Assembly: GCF_001540865.1 (NCBI RefSeq)
Contig: NC_033645.1
Span: forward strand, 3,156,773 to 3,220,772
Direction: 5' to 3'
Origin: Ananas comosus
Taxonomy: Eukaryota; Streptophyta; Magnoliopsida; Poales; Bromeliaceae
DNA length: 64,000 nucleotides
In this document: positions 19,680 through 31,700 of the stretch, piece after piece
How the letters are laid out: every line of letters begins with the position of its first letter
Position numbering within the stretch: the first letter of the stretch is position 1
Made by a program: the position numbers and the translations under genes
Notes under the pieces: generated by a model
Databases searched by the model: none
Told to the model about the DNA's origin: nothing
Seen by the model: the letters and a program-made list of their open reading frames with translations, nothing else

Positions 19680-19957
19680 AGCAAAACGTAGAAGCAGCAC
19701 AGAGCCGTGGCCTTGAACCAGCAACCCCCCCCCGCCGCCGCCGCCGCCGCAGAGCCCGAATTGGCGGTGGATTGGGCACGGATTGAGGCGTTCGGGGGCT
19801 CTTTGGAGCCCGCTCGGAACACCCTCCGCCCCAAAGCGAGCAAGAGGAAGAAGAGGATGAGCGCCGATTGCGCGAGAACGGAGGCCTTCTCGAGCAAGGG
19901 CAGGGAATCGAAGGAGGAGGAGGAGGAGGAGGAGAGGGGAGACGAAGACGAAGCCAT
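19680..19957 (-). pseudogene. Partial ABCC5 exon 1 copy
   Basis: The minus-strand ORF starts at 19957 and encodes the first 90 or so residues of ABCC5 with a shorter Ser run and a few substitutions, including Cys to Ser and Thr to Ala near residue 25. It runs straight into the N and has no further exons. It is either a real partial duplication or, more likely, the same exon from the other haplotype. It cannot make a transporter. Confidence 0.85.
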
Positions 19958-20373
19958 CTCCCGGAATGGGAATTGGGGCGGCGCAGAGCTTGGATCTTCT
20001 TCGGGCGAGATTCGGAAGAGGAGGACGAGGCGCGGCGGTGGGGATAGTGTATATTGGCTTTGAGCATTTCACTACGCGGGTAGTGAAACTCGACTCTTTA
20101 TTGCAGAGCCCCGAGGAGGAGAGAGAGAGAGAGAGAGGTGGCGACACTTTGCGAAGGTGAAGGGTGGGAGGAGTGGAGGGGATTAGAGAGAGAGAGGCCA
20201 CATTGCGGAAACCAACAGAGGGTTTAAATTGTGTGGAGATGAAAACAGATTTATTATTAAAGTGTAGTGGAAAGAGACAAGGAAAAGTTTCTGAAATTTC
20301 TGCTAATCTCACCGACCTCAAAAGCAATCTCAATCTCAATCTTAATCTTAATCTCTCTTTCTCACTGTGTGTT

Positions 20374-20375
<2 letters not shown>

Positions 20376-20419
<44 letters not shown>

Positions 20420-20441
20420 GGTGCAAGCATGCATGTCCACG

Positions 20442-20527
<86 letters not shown>
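20376..20527 (+). repeat. Compound microsatellite: poly-T, (TA)n, (GA)n
   Basis: A T run of about 42 bases is followed by a short unique spacer, then about 16 TA units, then a long GA run. In the transcribed (minus) orientation of ABCC5 this lies in the 5' region as CT, TA and poly-A. Confidence 0.9.
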
Positions 20528-20964
20528 GTGTAGAGGAGGAGGAGGAGGAGGAGGAGAGAGAGTTGTAATTGTTGTTTTCTTCTTCCTCTTCCTGAGCTCC
20601 ACGCTCTCCAGAGTTTGGTCCCCAACGTAGCTGGGTGTCAAATAGGCGATCTACTTTGTTAGGGAAATAGTCGCACGTCACGCGTCTCCTAATTGAAAAT
20701 AAATATAAATAAATAACTAAAAGGGGAAATTAAAAAGGTTGGGATCGAAAGCAGGAGAAAATGTGATTTGATTCCTTAATTGGCGACTTATTATGTATAT
20801 AATATGATAATAATAATAATAATAACAAGTAATGCTTAATTTGCAACAAAATAATATCTTTAATTCTATATTTTTAAGTATTTAAGTGAATATTGTAAAA
20901 TTAGGCTAGGTTATCGATGTTAGGATGAAGAGATTTGTGATTATGATGATAGTGGTCTTTTTTA

Positions 20965-21514
20965 CGCCTTGTTTGGTTAAGGAGGGAACTGAGGATAAGG
21001 GGTTATCCTCCCTGGTTCCTCAAATACTATATCTAAGGGTGGGAATAAGTTGTTTCCACCCCTTTTGTTAAAAAAATTTTAAAATTTTAAAATTTTTATT
21101 TTTATTTTAATTTTAAAAAATTTTAATTTGTAATTTTACAATTAAAGTTTATAATTTTAANCAAAATTAAAGTTTATAATTTTAAATTTTAATTTGATAT
21201 TTTAAATTTTAAAAATTTAAAAGTTGAGAGTTTAATTTCATATTTTGAAATTTAAAAGTTAAAATTTAAAATTTAAAAATAAAAATAAAAATTTCAAATT
21301 CAAATATAACGAGAGAGATAATATCATTTTTCTATTTATAACTACTCATTATCCTTCTTATTTCATATTATCTAACCAAACGATATTCTTTTTATCCCCA
21401 AGAATAATCTAATTTTTATCCAAATACAAAATTAATCTAATCCCCGCTTATATCTCAATTTATACCTATCTCTTGAATAGTTAGTTTTTGCTTATCCCCG
21501 AAACAAACGATGCC
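20965..21514. mobile_element. Tourist-like MITE, complete
   Basis: The left end cgccttgtttggtta and right end (reverse complement) ggcatcgtttgtttcgggg are imperfect inverted repeats. They are flanked by TTA at 20962-20964 and 21515-21517. The interior is very AT-rich and contains an N at 21161. It shares the tgtttggtt-type terminus with the elements at 14111 and 59309. Confidence 0.75.
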
Positions 21515-21873
21515 TTAAAGTTGAATAGATCGTTGGTTGAATAGTATGATTGATCTAAAGGGTAAAAACGATCAAAGAAGTAGTAGTAGATCTAACGGCA
21601 GAAAACTCACCAGTCTGACTCCAACATTGTATAAATAAATAATTTATTTAGGTTTACTAAAGGCATGGCATCAGCGAAAACTTAAAAAAATGGCTGTTTG
21701 GTAACTTTGTTGATCTTTTGAACTCTACAGTGGTGCACTTATAGTGCACCACTAACGCATACGCAGCACGAGAGAAAGGGTCGAGTGCTCGATCTGGTCC
21801 CATCAGAGTTTGTAAAATATTTTTTTGTTGCTATGCGACTATGCGAGATTATAACAATAGAATATCCGAGATC

Positions 21874-22067
21874 CAATTGAATATCACTGATCGTCCCTAA
21901 AGCAAGTGACAAAGAACTTGGTGGTTAGTACCCGAGATCCAAATTCGAATCCTAGTTGATTCACATTTCCAGCAAAGTTTATTTCTAAAAATAAAATAAA
22001 CGAAGCGGATAATGTGCTTCCTATCTCTTTTAAAAAAATAAAAAATAAAAAAAACAATTGAATATCA
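21874..22067 (+). mobile_element. tRNA-derived SINE with target-site duplication
   Basis: The body (21887-22054) reads gatcgtccctaaagcaagtg, then aacttggtggttagtacccg, a B-box-like aattcgaatcc, and ends in an A-rich tail. It is flanked by caattgaatatca at 21874-21886 and 22055-22067. It belongs to the same family as the minus-strand copy at 10174-10362. Confidence 0.87.
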
Positions 22068-24462
22068 GAAACCGGCGAATTCCAAAATAAACGACACATT
22101 CCTTTTGCTTTTGAAAATTTGGGTATCCTTCTAGTCAATTACGTTTTCAAATTAAAATATATAGTTGCACTAATCACCGGCTTGCGCTATGAGGTACACG
22201 TAGTAGCACCTTTATAGAAACCGGTCTCACAACCTTTATATATAATTAATTAATTTTTAACTTTTAAAACGTAGCTACTAGAATAGTAAAGTGTTTCTTC
22301 CCAAAATCCTTGAGAATATGGTAAAATTGCATTACTTCATATCAATAATAAAAGTGATTATCTTAGTTAGAAGTATACCTTTTAACGTGATAAAGAGAAG
22401 AACTTTTATTAAATACTAGAAACATTAAAATACTTGATAAAAAGAAAAAGGAAATGCAGGATAAACAGCTCAGTGGAGGTGACAATTACCCGCATGCTAT
22501 GTACATCTAGCTCCTAGCTATGAAATAATACGAAACAATCGTTGTACTTTAAAACTTTAATTTATTAAAGAACGATATTTATATACTTTTATATTTAACA
22601 CTTTCTTTCACATCTGGATTCGAAATTTTTTATAAAGTTCATAACATGGACTTGAATTAAATGAAATAAAAATTAATAATATTAGGAGTTTAGTGTGACT
22701 CGAACTCATAACCTCTTATTCTGATACTATGTGAAACCTTTGATCTCAGACGAATAATTCGCCTTACGGGGAATTGAGCAAAATTGTAGTTGAAAGAAAA
22801 TAAAATTCTAGAAGGGCTTTAATATCATATGAAATAATACGAAACAATCGTTATACTATAAAAATTTAAGCTGTCAGGGAACAGTTTTTATATGCTTTTA
22901 TATTTAACACTAGCAAATTTTAGATTTTTTGAATTGATTCTAAAAGTTAATTAGTAAATCAATCGGGCATTCTGAAGAGATTTTTTTTTTTGTTCAAGCG
23001 ATGCTCCTTTTGACTCAGAATATTCAATTTATTCTAAATTAATATTTTCAAATAAATAGATTCCAAAATAGAAAAGTGTTAATAGCACTGCTTTTATTGA
23101 TATATTATTTACTATTTTCATTGATTTGTTTAATTAATAGCAAACACAAGCTCAATTCATTACGTCATTCATCACCCAACGCTTTTCTTTTTAAATGTTT
23201 GATCTGCTTAGCTTAACTAGCAGATATTATAAAGTATGCTGGGATGCTTGGGGTATATTCTAAAATATTTTTTTGCAAGTGATCAATCTTTTTAATAAAA
23301 AAAAACTTTTAATTAATAAAGAACTCCACAAAGATGAGGTGGATTTCAAAAAAGAAACGATTAATTAATTGTTAGGGACAGTAAGATGCTGGGTTTAACA
23401 GGGAAATGTGCTGTGGAATATGACAAGGATAGCATCTTGGTTGTATTGATATTTGTTCCTTTCTTTTTTTTATACATATCGTGTCACATTTAATATGCAT
23501 TCTCCTTCTTAACAAAGCTTTCCATAGTGAGCATTAAACTCCTATTTACTTTTCTTTTTTTTTTTTGACTCTATTTGTTTAGATGATGCAATGTGATGGG
23601 GCCAGGAGTGGTCGCATTTTTTCCCCCTTTTCTCAAATAGAAAACAGGGGCGTTAGTTCCAAAACTGTGACAGGGACATAAACTAAATCTGTGGAAATTC
23701 GGATTCATTCATAATGAGCAAAAAAATAAATAATTTTAACAAACTGTGCCAGCAGTTTTTTTTTTTTTTTTAAGTAAAACAAAGTTAAGTACAATACATA
23801 GTATGATTTGGATGGTAAAAGTTGGATTTGGTGGGACAAAATTTTAAGATTGGTAGCAATTTTTGAGTGTTTATTACCAACGGGTCGGATCAAAAGCCGA
23901 CTCAATGGCTAAAATTATTCCGTTCGAAAAATAATATAAAGTTCTAGTGCCTAGCAAAGTAAATAAATCTTCTCCATTCACAAACTAATTAAAGCTAAAT
24001 CGACTTAAAGAAAAAGAAAACAAAGTAATTGGGGAACCTGCTGCATGTGTCAGACTAAAACCTACCTTCAATGAATTGCTTAAGACAAATTTAACCTTCA
24101 GTGAATGCTTAGATTAGGCTCATTGATGAATGCTAGGCATGAAACTGGAGAGGTTGACTACTTAGCCACTGTGAGACAAGTCACTTTCAATCAATGCTTA
24201 AGCAAGCAAACAAACTTCAATCAATGGTTAGGCTAACAAACAATGGTGTATTTAATTTATTATTTATTACTCAACTTAAAAAACAGGCTGGAAAGATAGG
24301 GGGCTGTTTAGATGAATGTATCTACAAATATAATGTAATTACAGAGACGTGTAGCTTGATTTGCAGCAGTTATATTTGTAACTATTTTATTTCATAGCTA
24401 GAAGTGAGACTTCAAATAATCCTATATATAGGATATATTAGAGTCAAGACTCTTAACTCGAC
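22068..24462. other. Intergenic, no gene seen
   Basis: AT-rich DNA. Two direct copies of a roughly 85 bp segment starting tgaaataatacgaaacaatcg lie near 22520-22606 and 22829-22913. Minor internal repeats with tgaatgctta occur near 24070-24230. No ORF with a recognisable motif. Confidence 0.5.
22520..22913. repeat. Direct-repeat pair, possible LTR-derived remnant
   Basis: Segments at about 22520-22606 and 22829-22913 match (tgaaataatacgaaacaatcg to cttttatatttaacac). On the minus strand, the sequence between them has tagtatcagaataag near 22715-22732, similar to the tRNA-Met primer-binding motif tggtatcagagc. The element is too decayed to classify firmly. Confidence 0.4.
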
Positions 24463-24843
24463 TATAATATTTTCGGCGGTGGCTAGTTAGGCCTAAGAAG
24501 TTAAAAAAATTAAATATATTAGGACTAGAGTAGCCATAGAATGAGTGACACTTTGGGAAATGAGGCATCACGGTTAGTATCAAAGCGAATTACCAGTTAG
24601 AAGTGTAAGATGAGTCTCGGTTAAGTAAGATTATATAGTGAAGAGAGCGAGACTCTCATACTGATTACTATTGTAGGTGAAGTATGGCTCACCATAAGAT
24701 CCGCTAAAACTAGCAAGACGCGTCTCACAACGCTGGCTATAATATTTTGGACGGTAGTTAAATTCAAGAAGTTGAGAAAGTTAAATGTATTAGGACTAAA
24801 ATAGTCATAGAATGAATGATATCTTGAAAAGTAGAGCGTCACA
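24463..24843 (+). mobile_element. TRIM-like element, degenerate
   Basis: Two direct repeats of about 105 bp (24463-24570 and 24738-24843) share tataatatttt, aagaagttgag/aaagttaaa, attaggacta and catagaatga. A motif agtatcaaagcg follows the first repeat at about 24575, where a tRNA-Met primer-binding site would be. The internal part of about 165 bp has no coding capacity. Length and order fit a terminal-repeat retrotransposon in miniature. Confidence 0.45.
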
Positions 24844-25810
24844 ATATATGTAATTGAGAGTGCAAAGTTATCGATATTTTTGTTCGCTTGCCTATAATTG
24901 GAAGTTCTCTTATATGTTGCAATTTTAAAGAAGAAAGAAATTTCTTTTATTTTCATCTATATTTAGTTTGGGCATAGATTGAAAATACAGTATTTAGGCT
25001 TTCATCTGTAATTCTAATATAATATGGCAGACCAAAGTTTACTTGTAATTACATCTACAATACAACTTATAAAAAATAAATAATGCCTATCTATTTCACA
25101 TTTCTAACGCCAGTTATTTCCGAATAAAAGCACTACGTATACACTCGATCTATAGTTGTATATCTTACCTCCTTAGATACAAAATTTTACCATTTTTTAA
25201 AAAAAATTTAATGAAAAGAAGGATAAAACAAATGAGTAAATACGTGCCACACACAGACTAAAGTATAAATTTTTTTACTTAAGTTTTGAGGTATACAGGT
25301 AAATTAAACAGTACTTTTGAGTTGACTAATTTGACATGCGGTTAGAATTGGGCAAAACTGAAAAGGAGAACAAACAAAGCGTTTTGGACATGTAGATATT
25401 TACAAGGGAAAAGGAGCCCCGAGTGATAAACGACGTGGTTATCCTACGCGGACGAGTCTCAATTATGGCGCCACGTGTTCAGTTTACGCAAGAAAAATTT
25501 TAGAATGCAACGGGTATATTAATGACGTGGCGTAACAAACCAATCAAAAAAAATTTTTTAGAAATATATGTCCCATTATGATTATAAAAAAATATTTTTA
25601 TTGTATTTTTATTTGAGAAGAAGAAAGGTGATTGGCTTGTTATTGATGACGTGGTGCAAGTGTGATAGTGTAGAATTTCTCGTTTACGCAACCGCGGGAT
25701 GTCACAATCAGCTGTTGACGGATCTGTTCGCTCCGCGTGTTCGTGAAACCAGCCAAAAAAAACAATTAATTAATAATTAGCAAATAAAGAATAAAATAAA
25801 ATCTTGTTTT

Positions 25811-26257
25811 AGGGACCGTTTGGTTATATATTGTTGCAACTAACTACATGCAAATGTAAATTTAATATTTTGTTTGATATATTTAATTCAAATTGCTGTA
25901 GTAGAAACTGCAGGAGGAGGCCCAACTGTAGCTCATCAAACTACACCCAAATTAGCCGTAGTTTCAACTATAGCAGTTGGAGAGTAACTTTAAATAAAAA
26001 ATATGCTTTCCTGCTCAATTATTTTTTAAACAAATTTTTTTTTTGACATTTGAGATAATCTCACCATCATATATATAAAATAATAAAATTTTAAATATTA
26101 TTTCTTATTTGCATGCAACCAAACAAATTATTTATACTTGCAGCGCTTTTTATTATATCCAACCAAACAGGATGCATGTAGTTATAACAACTGTATTTTT
26201 AACTGTATGTTTTTCTAATTATATTATATTTATAATTATATCTAACTAAACAGTTCC
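25811..26257. mobile_element. MITE-like element
   Basis: The left end agggaccgtttggttatat and right end (reverse complement) aaggaactgtttagttagat are imperfect terminal inverted repeats. The interior is AT-rich with subterminal gcatgcaa/ccaaacaa motifs. The flanking duplication is unclear. Confidence 0.55.
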
Positions 26258-28792
26258 TTGTCTCTACAGTTTAGTTGCCTGCTCTCTTCGAATTTTGCGC
26301 CTGGTCCCTAACTTTTAATTATCATATATTAATTTTTGTTCCTCAAGAATCAGCACGGCCACTTAATATATATAGGTTGGTGTCTACCGTACTAGGCTAC
26401 GTGATTCATCATATTCGAATCAATCTTTATTAATAAAAAGTATAATTTGGATTCATTATAATATACTGAACGTAATTTATATATAAAAATAATTATAATT
26501 TTTTATCTTATTTTTTTATTATATATAAAATAATAATTTTATAATTTGAAATGAAGCCTAAAACATAGACCAATTCTAGTTTGATTTAGTAAAGCCTAGC
26601 AAAATATTTGTTGAACCAATCGTCAGTAATTAAAATGACTAGTCAAAATTGGCTACCCCTTCCACCACCGGTAAAATTTTTATTATCCATTTTATTTGGT
26701 AATAATTTTGTAAAGCGAGAGCTTTTACGGTTGTAGCCACGTCGATTTTGTGATGGAGCATTGATGTACGTGGGTCCATGCATTAAGAACACGTGGAAAA
26801 GAGAAAGTAGCTGACGATAAAACCCTCTGACTCTGTTTTCTGCATACCGACGAGAGAGAGAAGCTCCGCGCCACAAACCATGACTATTAGGCTGACGAAC
26901 GGTGTTGGATCAGCTTTCATGTTTGCTGGTGGAACGGTAAAAAAAATAAAATAAAATAAAATGCATTAGTTATATAGCTGATGTAATATTTTTTTTTAAA
27001 TTTAATCATTTTATTATAATTATTTTTAAAAATAGCAAAATTACTCGTGGGATGAATGTGGTAAGAGATATATCAAATTTTATTTTTAAAATTATAATTT
27101 TAGTGGCACGGCCTGATATTCGAGTCATAAGATTTAAGTCTAATTATTTTATATTTTAGTTAAATTTTATTTGTTTTAAAATAAATAAAGCAGATATCTT
27201 GCTACATTTTTCTTCTCAGAAGAAAGGATTGTAATTTTACTCAAACCTCGACGAAATAAACTTGTTTAAAGGATAACTTTTTAGTTTTGAAATTTAGATC
27301 TTTTGATAAAATTTAAAATAATAATTTTGAAATGATTTTCTAAATGACAGTTGTACCTGTCCCTTCATACCAGCGCGGGTGATGAATTGCGACCACCGTC
27401 GCTGTCATGAAATGCATACATTCCCAGCTGACAACAGAATGTTTGGTTTTGTGTAGGCGAGGGGATTAGAAATAAGTTCCAGTTGAGAGTGAAGAGTTCT
27501 CACTCTTTATTTTAATAACACTGCTAGAAAACAGAGTAGCCGTAGTTCTACAAATGACTCGGCCTTAGTCAGAAGGGAAGTCGTTTTCTTCTGCTCTCCA
27601 ATTTGAGTGGAGAAAAGCAATAAAATTGCAACTCAACTTTGTTCGTAGCGAAGTTCCGTCAAAACAAACAATGAAACATAGAAATGACTCTCAACAAGCC
27701 ACATGGGAACAGGACGGATCTAAAAAGTAGAGGCCCAATAAAGCCCAGTTCACTGGGCCACTCTTATTGATAAACTAGGCCTAGTTAAAGTTGTGATCCC
27801 GCGATCGCAATTTACAATAATTCACACCTAATTATCTTTTCCTTTTTTATTCAACCTGAAGCAGAAAAAAGACATACCAACCACTACACTTGCTCTGCAT
27901 TGATCCAATGGATCTGGTCTGTATGGTTCAACGTAAAACCATAAAAAATAATTTTTCATAAAAATATTTCATTAATTTTTTTTTAAAACAAAATTCATCA
28001 ACATTTGTTTGATTGAAAAAAAAAATCACATTTATTTAATTCGATAAAAATATAAAAAAAAATATTTTTCGCAGCTTAAGTATTAGTATTTTGTAAGAAT
28101 ATTTTTATAAAAAAGTATTTTTACATCAAACCAAATAAGCGAAAAAATATTTTTCATACTGAAAATAATTTTTCGGTACGCTTCCTAAGCCAACTTTTCA
28201 CCCCTCGGGTAAAATATTCCCTCTTCTGTGCTACATTTTTTCATTAGAAAAAAAAAAAAAAGTTAAAGAGTTGACTAGCCCTAAGAAACAATTTGGAGAA
28301 GAAAGAAGCATTATAGATAATAAGTTTGGATTCCAGTCTCATTGATTTTCTGAAACATTAAAGTACCACTTACCATCACCTTACTTCTTTCAAAATGAAT
28401 AATACAACAAGTGGGAACATCCTTAAATTACCATTTCACTCTTTTCCCTATCTATAATAATAAAAAGTCAAATGAACAAAATTTTATTCATTCACTTATG
28501 CCTACTATACACTCTCACTTGATTATAAGTTTAAGAGCATATACAAACCAGACAGAAGAACCGCACAACAGGGAAAAACAAGAACCACGTCAAGAGAAGG
28601 AAAGCCACCGCTGCAGCGTCATTGCTACCTTGTATATATCAATCATCTGAGAAGCTCCGCCGTTCAAAAGATGAATGGCAGCTCAAGTACTTCAAAAGGT
28701 TGTATCCCAGAAATATAGCACCACTCTCTTCAAAATCCCATTATGAATGGGGAGTTAAGGAAGCTTTCTCGAAAGTCAACTGTCAGCGTATA
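26258..28792. other. Intergenic, no gene seen
   Basis: AT-rich region downstream of GCN1. A segment at about 27105-27225 resembles a decayed SINE tail (aaataaataaagcagat), and 27920-28180 has inverted runs of aaaaatatttttcat type. No supported gene. Confidence 0.5.
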
Positions 28793-31700
28793 TCACGCAC
28801 TCGTCTGGTCATCGTCGCTGTTATCACTTTCATCGCTGCAATATTTGAATCATGACGTAAGGAAAAGATGAGCAAGAGAGCTCAATGATTAATGTAAATT
28901 CGTATTTAAGGTGATTTACCACCAATTTAATAAGGATATGTGCCAACTGGTGTACCCACCCTGTGCTGAAACTTTTCTTTCCCCTGTTTAAATGAGCTTG
29001 GATGTTTGCCAAAGCTCATCTCATAACTTAAATAGAAAATTTATATTCATATAGCCTAAAGGTTGGAAGACTAGCAAAGCTAGCACCACCTGTGCCACGA
29101 ACACAGCAAACCTTCGTTTGAAGTTAACTGTGATCTCCATGGATGCATGTTTTTTTCCTGTGTTTACCAGGCTAAACCATGCATTAAAGGTGAGTGTAAA
29201 CTACGACTATCCACAAGCATGTTCCTAACAACACATACTACACAAATTCAAAGCACTGGTCAGGGGATCGTGTATACTTTTAACTCAGTTAGAACGTAAC
29301 ACATGCCGGCATACCTGATTTCTGGAAGCTTTGCAAGTCTCCTAGCATCTAAACCAGTGACATATTTCTGTGCAGCTTGAACACTCTCAGAACCTACAAC
29401 AAATATTTAATCAAAGATGTGCCAAACTCGTCAACTATCGCAATGTAATCTTCAAAACGAAGTAATAGAAAGTAAATAATGGCTGATGTGATGCATCGGG
29501 TGCAGGCTGTACCTTTTGTTAATTGGAAAACATGTAGAGCACACCGTTCTGCAGCAAGGCGGACCGGTGTGCTCCCATCCTTCAAACAATCTGCGATTGC
29601 CGGCCCCAAAATCGAAAGGTTGGCTGTAATAGCCGAAGGATTTGCCTGCTTCCAATTACAGAAGAGTTGAATAATTACTAGTGTGATAACTAAACTTTAC
29701 CAGTATGATAACTAAACTATGTAACTAGTATGATAACTAAACTATGTATTAAAGTTATAGCAGAGAAGGCATATAATTTTAATCCACAAGACCTTTGCGA
29801 CAGCTTTAATACAGGACAAAGATCTTCTCCGGACTTCACTTGAATCATCTTGCAAAGCTATAACAAGTAATTGAGCTAGTTGTACTATGCTTTTGTTCCC
29901 TTCAGATTTGGCCTGATAAAGAAGTAGCCTTCCTAATGCCTTCGTAGCTGCTTCACGAATGGGGAACTGTCTCACATAAAACGAACTAGTCAGACAAGTT
30001 AATATGTTGATTATTAAGATCAATCAGTGTTGTCAATCTTCTGTGAATGTCGGACTGGCTTTGAGATCAGTGTGTGCCCCTGATGAGGAGGATGCATCAG
30101 GCAGGCACGCACCTTCAAGAAAATACAAATAGATCTCAAAGCAATTCAACGTGCATAAAAACAAAGTACCAGTCATCAAGTGATTCCAGAAGGTTCTAAG
30201 TCAACTCTGGATAATCATGATGTCTGTGGTTCATGCAATACCTTATCGTCCTTTAGAGCATCTTTAAGGCGATCTATTACAGAAGGAAATAGCTGAGACC
30301 GGCATATCATGGATGGACTATGCATTGACATGGCCGAGAATGCAAGCATAGAGCCATGCCTAATGAACCACGTTGAAGAGGTACTGAAATCAGAGAGCGT
30401 TTTCAGCAGATCTGTGAATTCACCCTCTTCTATGTACTGTAACAACAACACACAGGTTAGGCACTTAGGCAAAAAAATATATATATATATATTTAAAAAA
30501 ACAGAAAAACATGCACATTAAACAACTCCAGTCATGTAACAGAAGGAAACCGATAAAATTTCTAACAATTTCACAGGTCATTGATTCTTTTCAGAATAGA
30601 GATGGACATTTTGAGTGCAGAATCGGGCAATTCTTATGTTGCAGCATATTAGCCGATCATATTTAAGCCAACAGGTACGTTTTAGTTTTTCAGGCAAACA
30701 CTGAAGAAGTTTCGCAGAAGTTCAACTGAATCAGTCGTACCTGAGATAATGTGCCTATTACTTTTGCAGCAGAACTCCGCACTTCATCATCATCAACTTG
30801 TAACAGATCTTTGAGAAGAATAAACCCACGATATCTGACCCCACTGCTTACACTTTTTCCGGTGTGCTTTATTACACCTTTAAGTGCCATTAGAACAGCT
30901 TCTCTCACACCACCATCTGAACCCTGAAGAATTTGGCAAATCAGCTCACCTCTAAGAATACCGATGGCATGGTACACTAACTAAAATATCACGATATGCT
31001 TTGGGTACCCCATAAAGTATCCACAGTAAAGTTGAGATAGGTTTCAAATGTGGCAGCCCAGTTGAATATCAAATATAAAATAGTAAAGCACTGGCAAACT
31101 GCCGTATGTAGAAAACTGATGCAACAATGGCTTTTCAGGGTAAATTCTAAGGTGCCCATAGCATTACTATTTAAGGCTAGTATAAACAAGAATTACCTGC
31201 AACATGGATAGGAGGTCGTTAACTAATGGGTCGACCCTCGTGCTGAGTGCACTCAACTTTCCTAAAGCAAGCGCGGAACTTGTACGAACAGCCCTGTAAT
31301 GCCCACACTCTCAATGCCTTTGATCAAAACAGACATAACAGTCTAATATGATGTGAAGAAGAGAAGAGTAATTACTTTGTATTATCTTGCAGGCATTTTA
31401 TAAATGTAGTTTGAAGCTGCGGAAGAAAAGGCCTAAGTGCGATGCCTCCTTTACTTATTATGATGGATAGAGTTGATAAGATGGCTGCTTTCACTTGCCA
31501 CGGAAACCGGTCTCCTATAATCCGGATGAGAGGCCTATAAAAAAGGAAAAAAAAACAAATGTGGCAATGGATGTGAAGACAGTGGAAAAACCAAATATTT
31601 TTTTTAAAGATCCATCTTATACTAGCAACCGTGAATAGTTGTTGCCAAAAAGAGAGAAGCAGCATTCCTAACTATCAAAGAAAGGACTAACAATAAGAGT

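Larger units (their letters stand above)
19680..21028. repeat. Duplicated ABCC5 5' segment, copy B
   Basis: This is colinear with 18486-19678 at very high identity. Differences are scattered substitutions, shorter trinucleotide runs in the coding part, a large poly-T/TA/GA expansion (about 20376-20527), and an insert of about 65 bp with TAA repeats near 20788-20855. Unlike copy A, it continues into a complete MITE and unique downstream sequence. Confidence 0.93.

Noticed and set aside
19605..20681. Long minus-strand ORF of 358 codons through copy B
   Set aside because: It reads through poly-T, TA and GA microsatellites and an N, so it is an artefact of simple sequence.
25440..25690. Foldback around gacgtggcgtaacaaaccaatca
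   Set aside because: Only about 15-25 bases pair well; this may be chance in AT-rich DNA.
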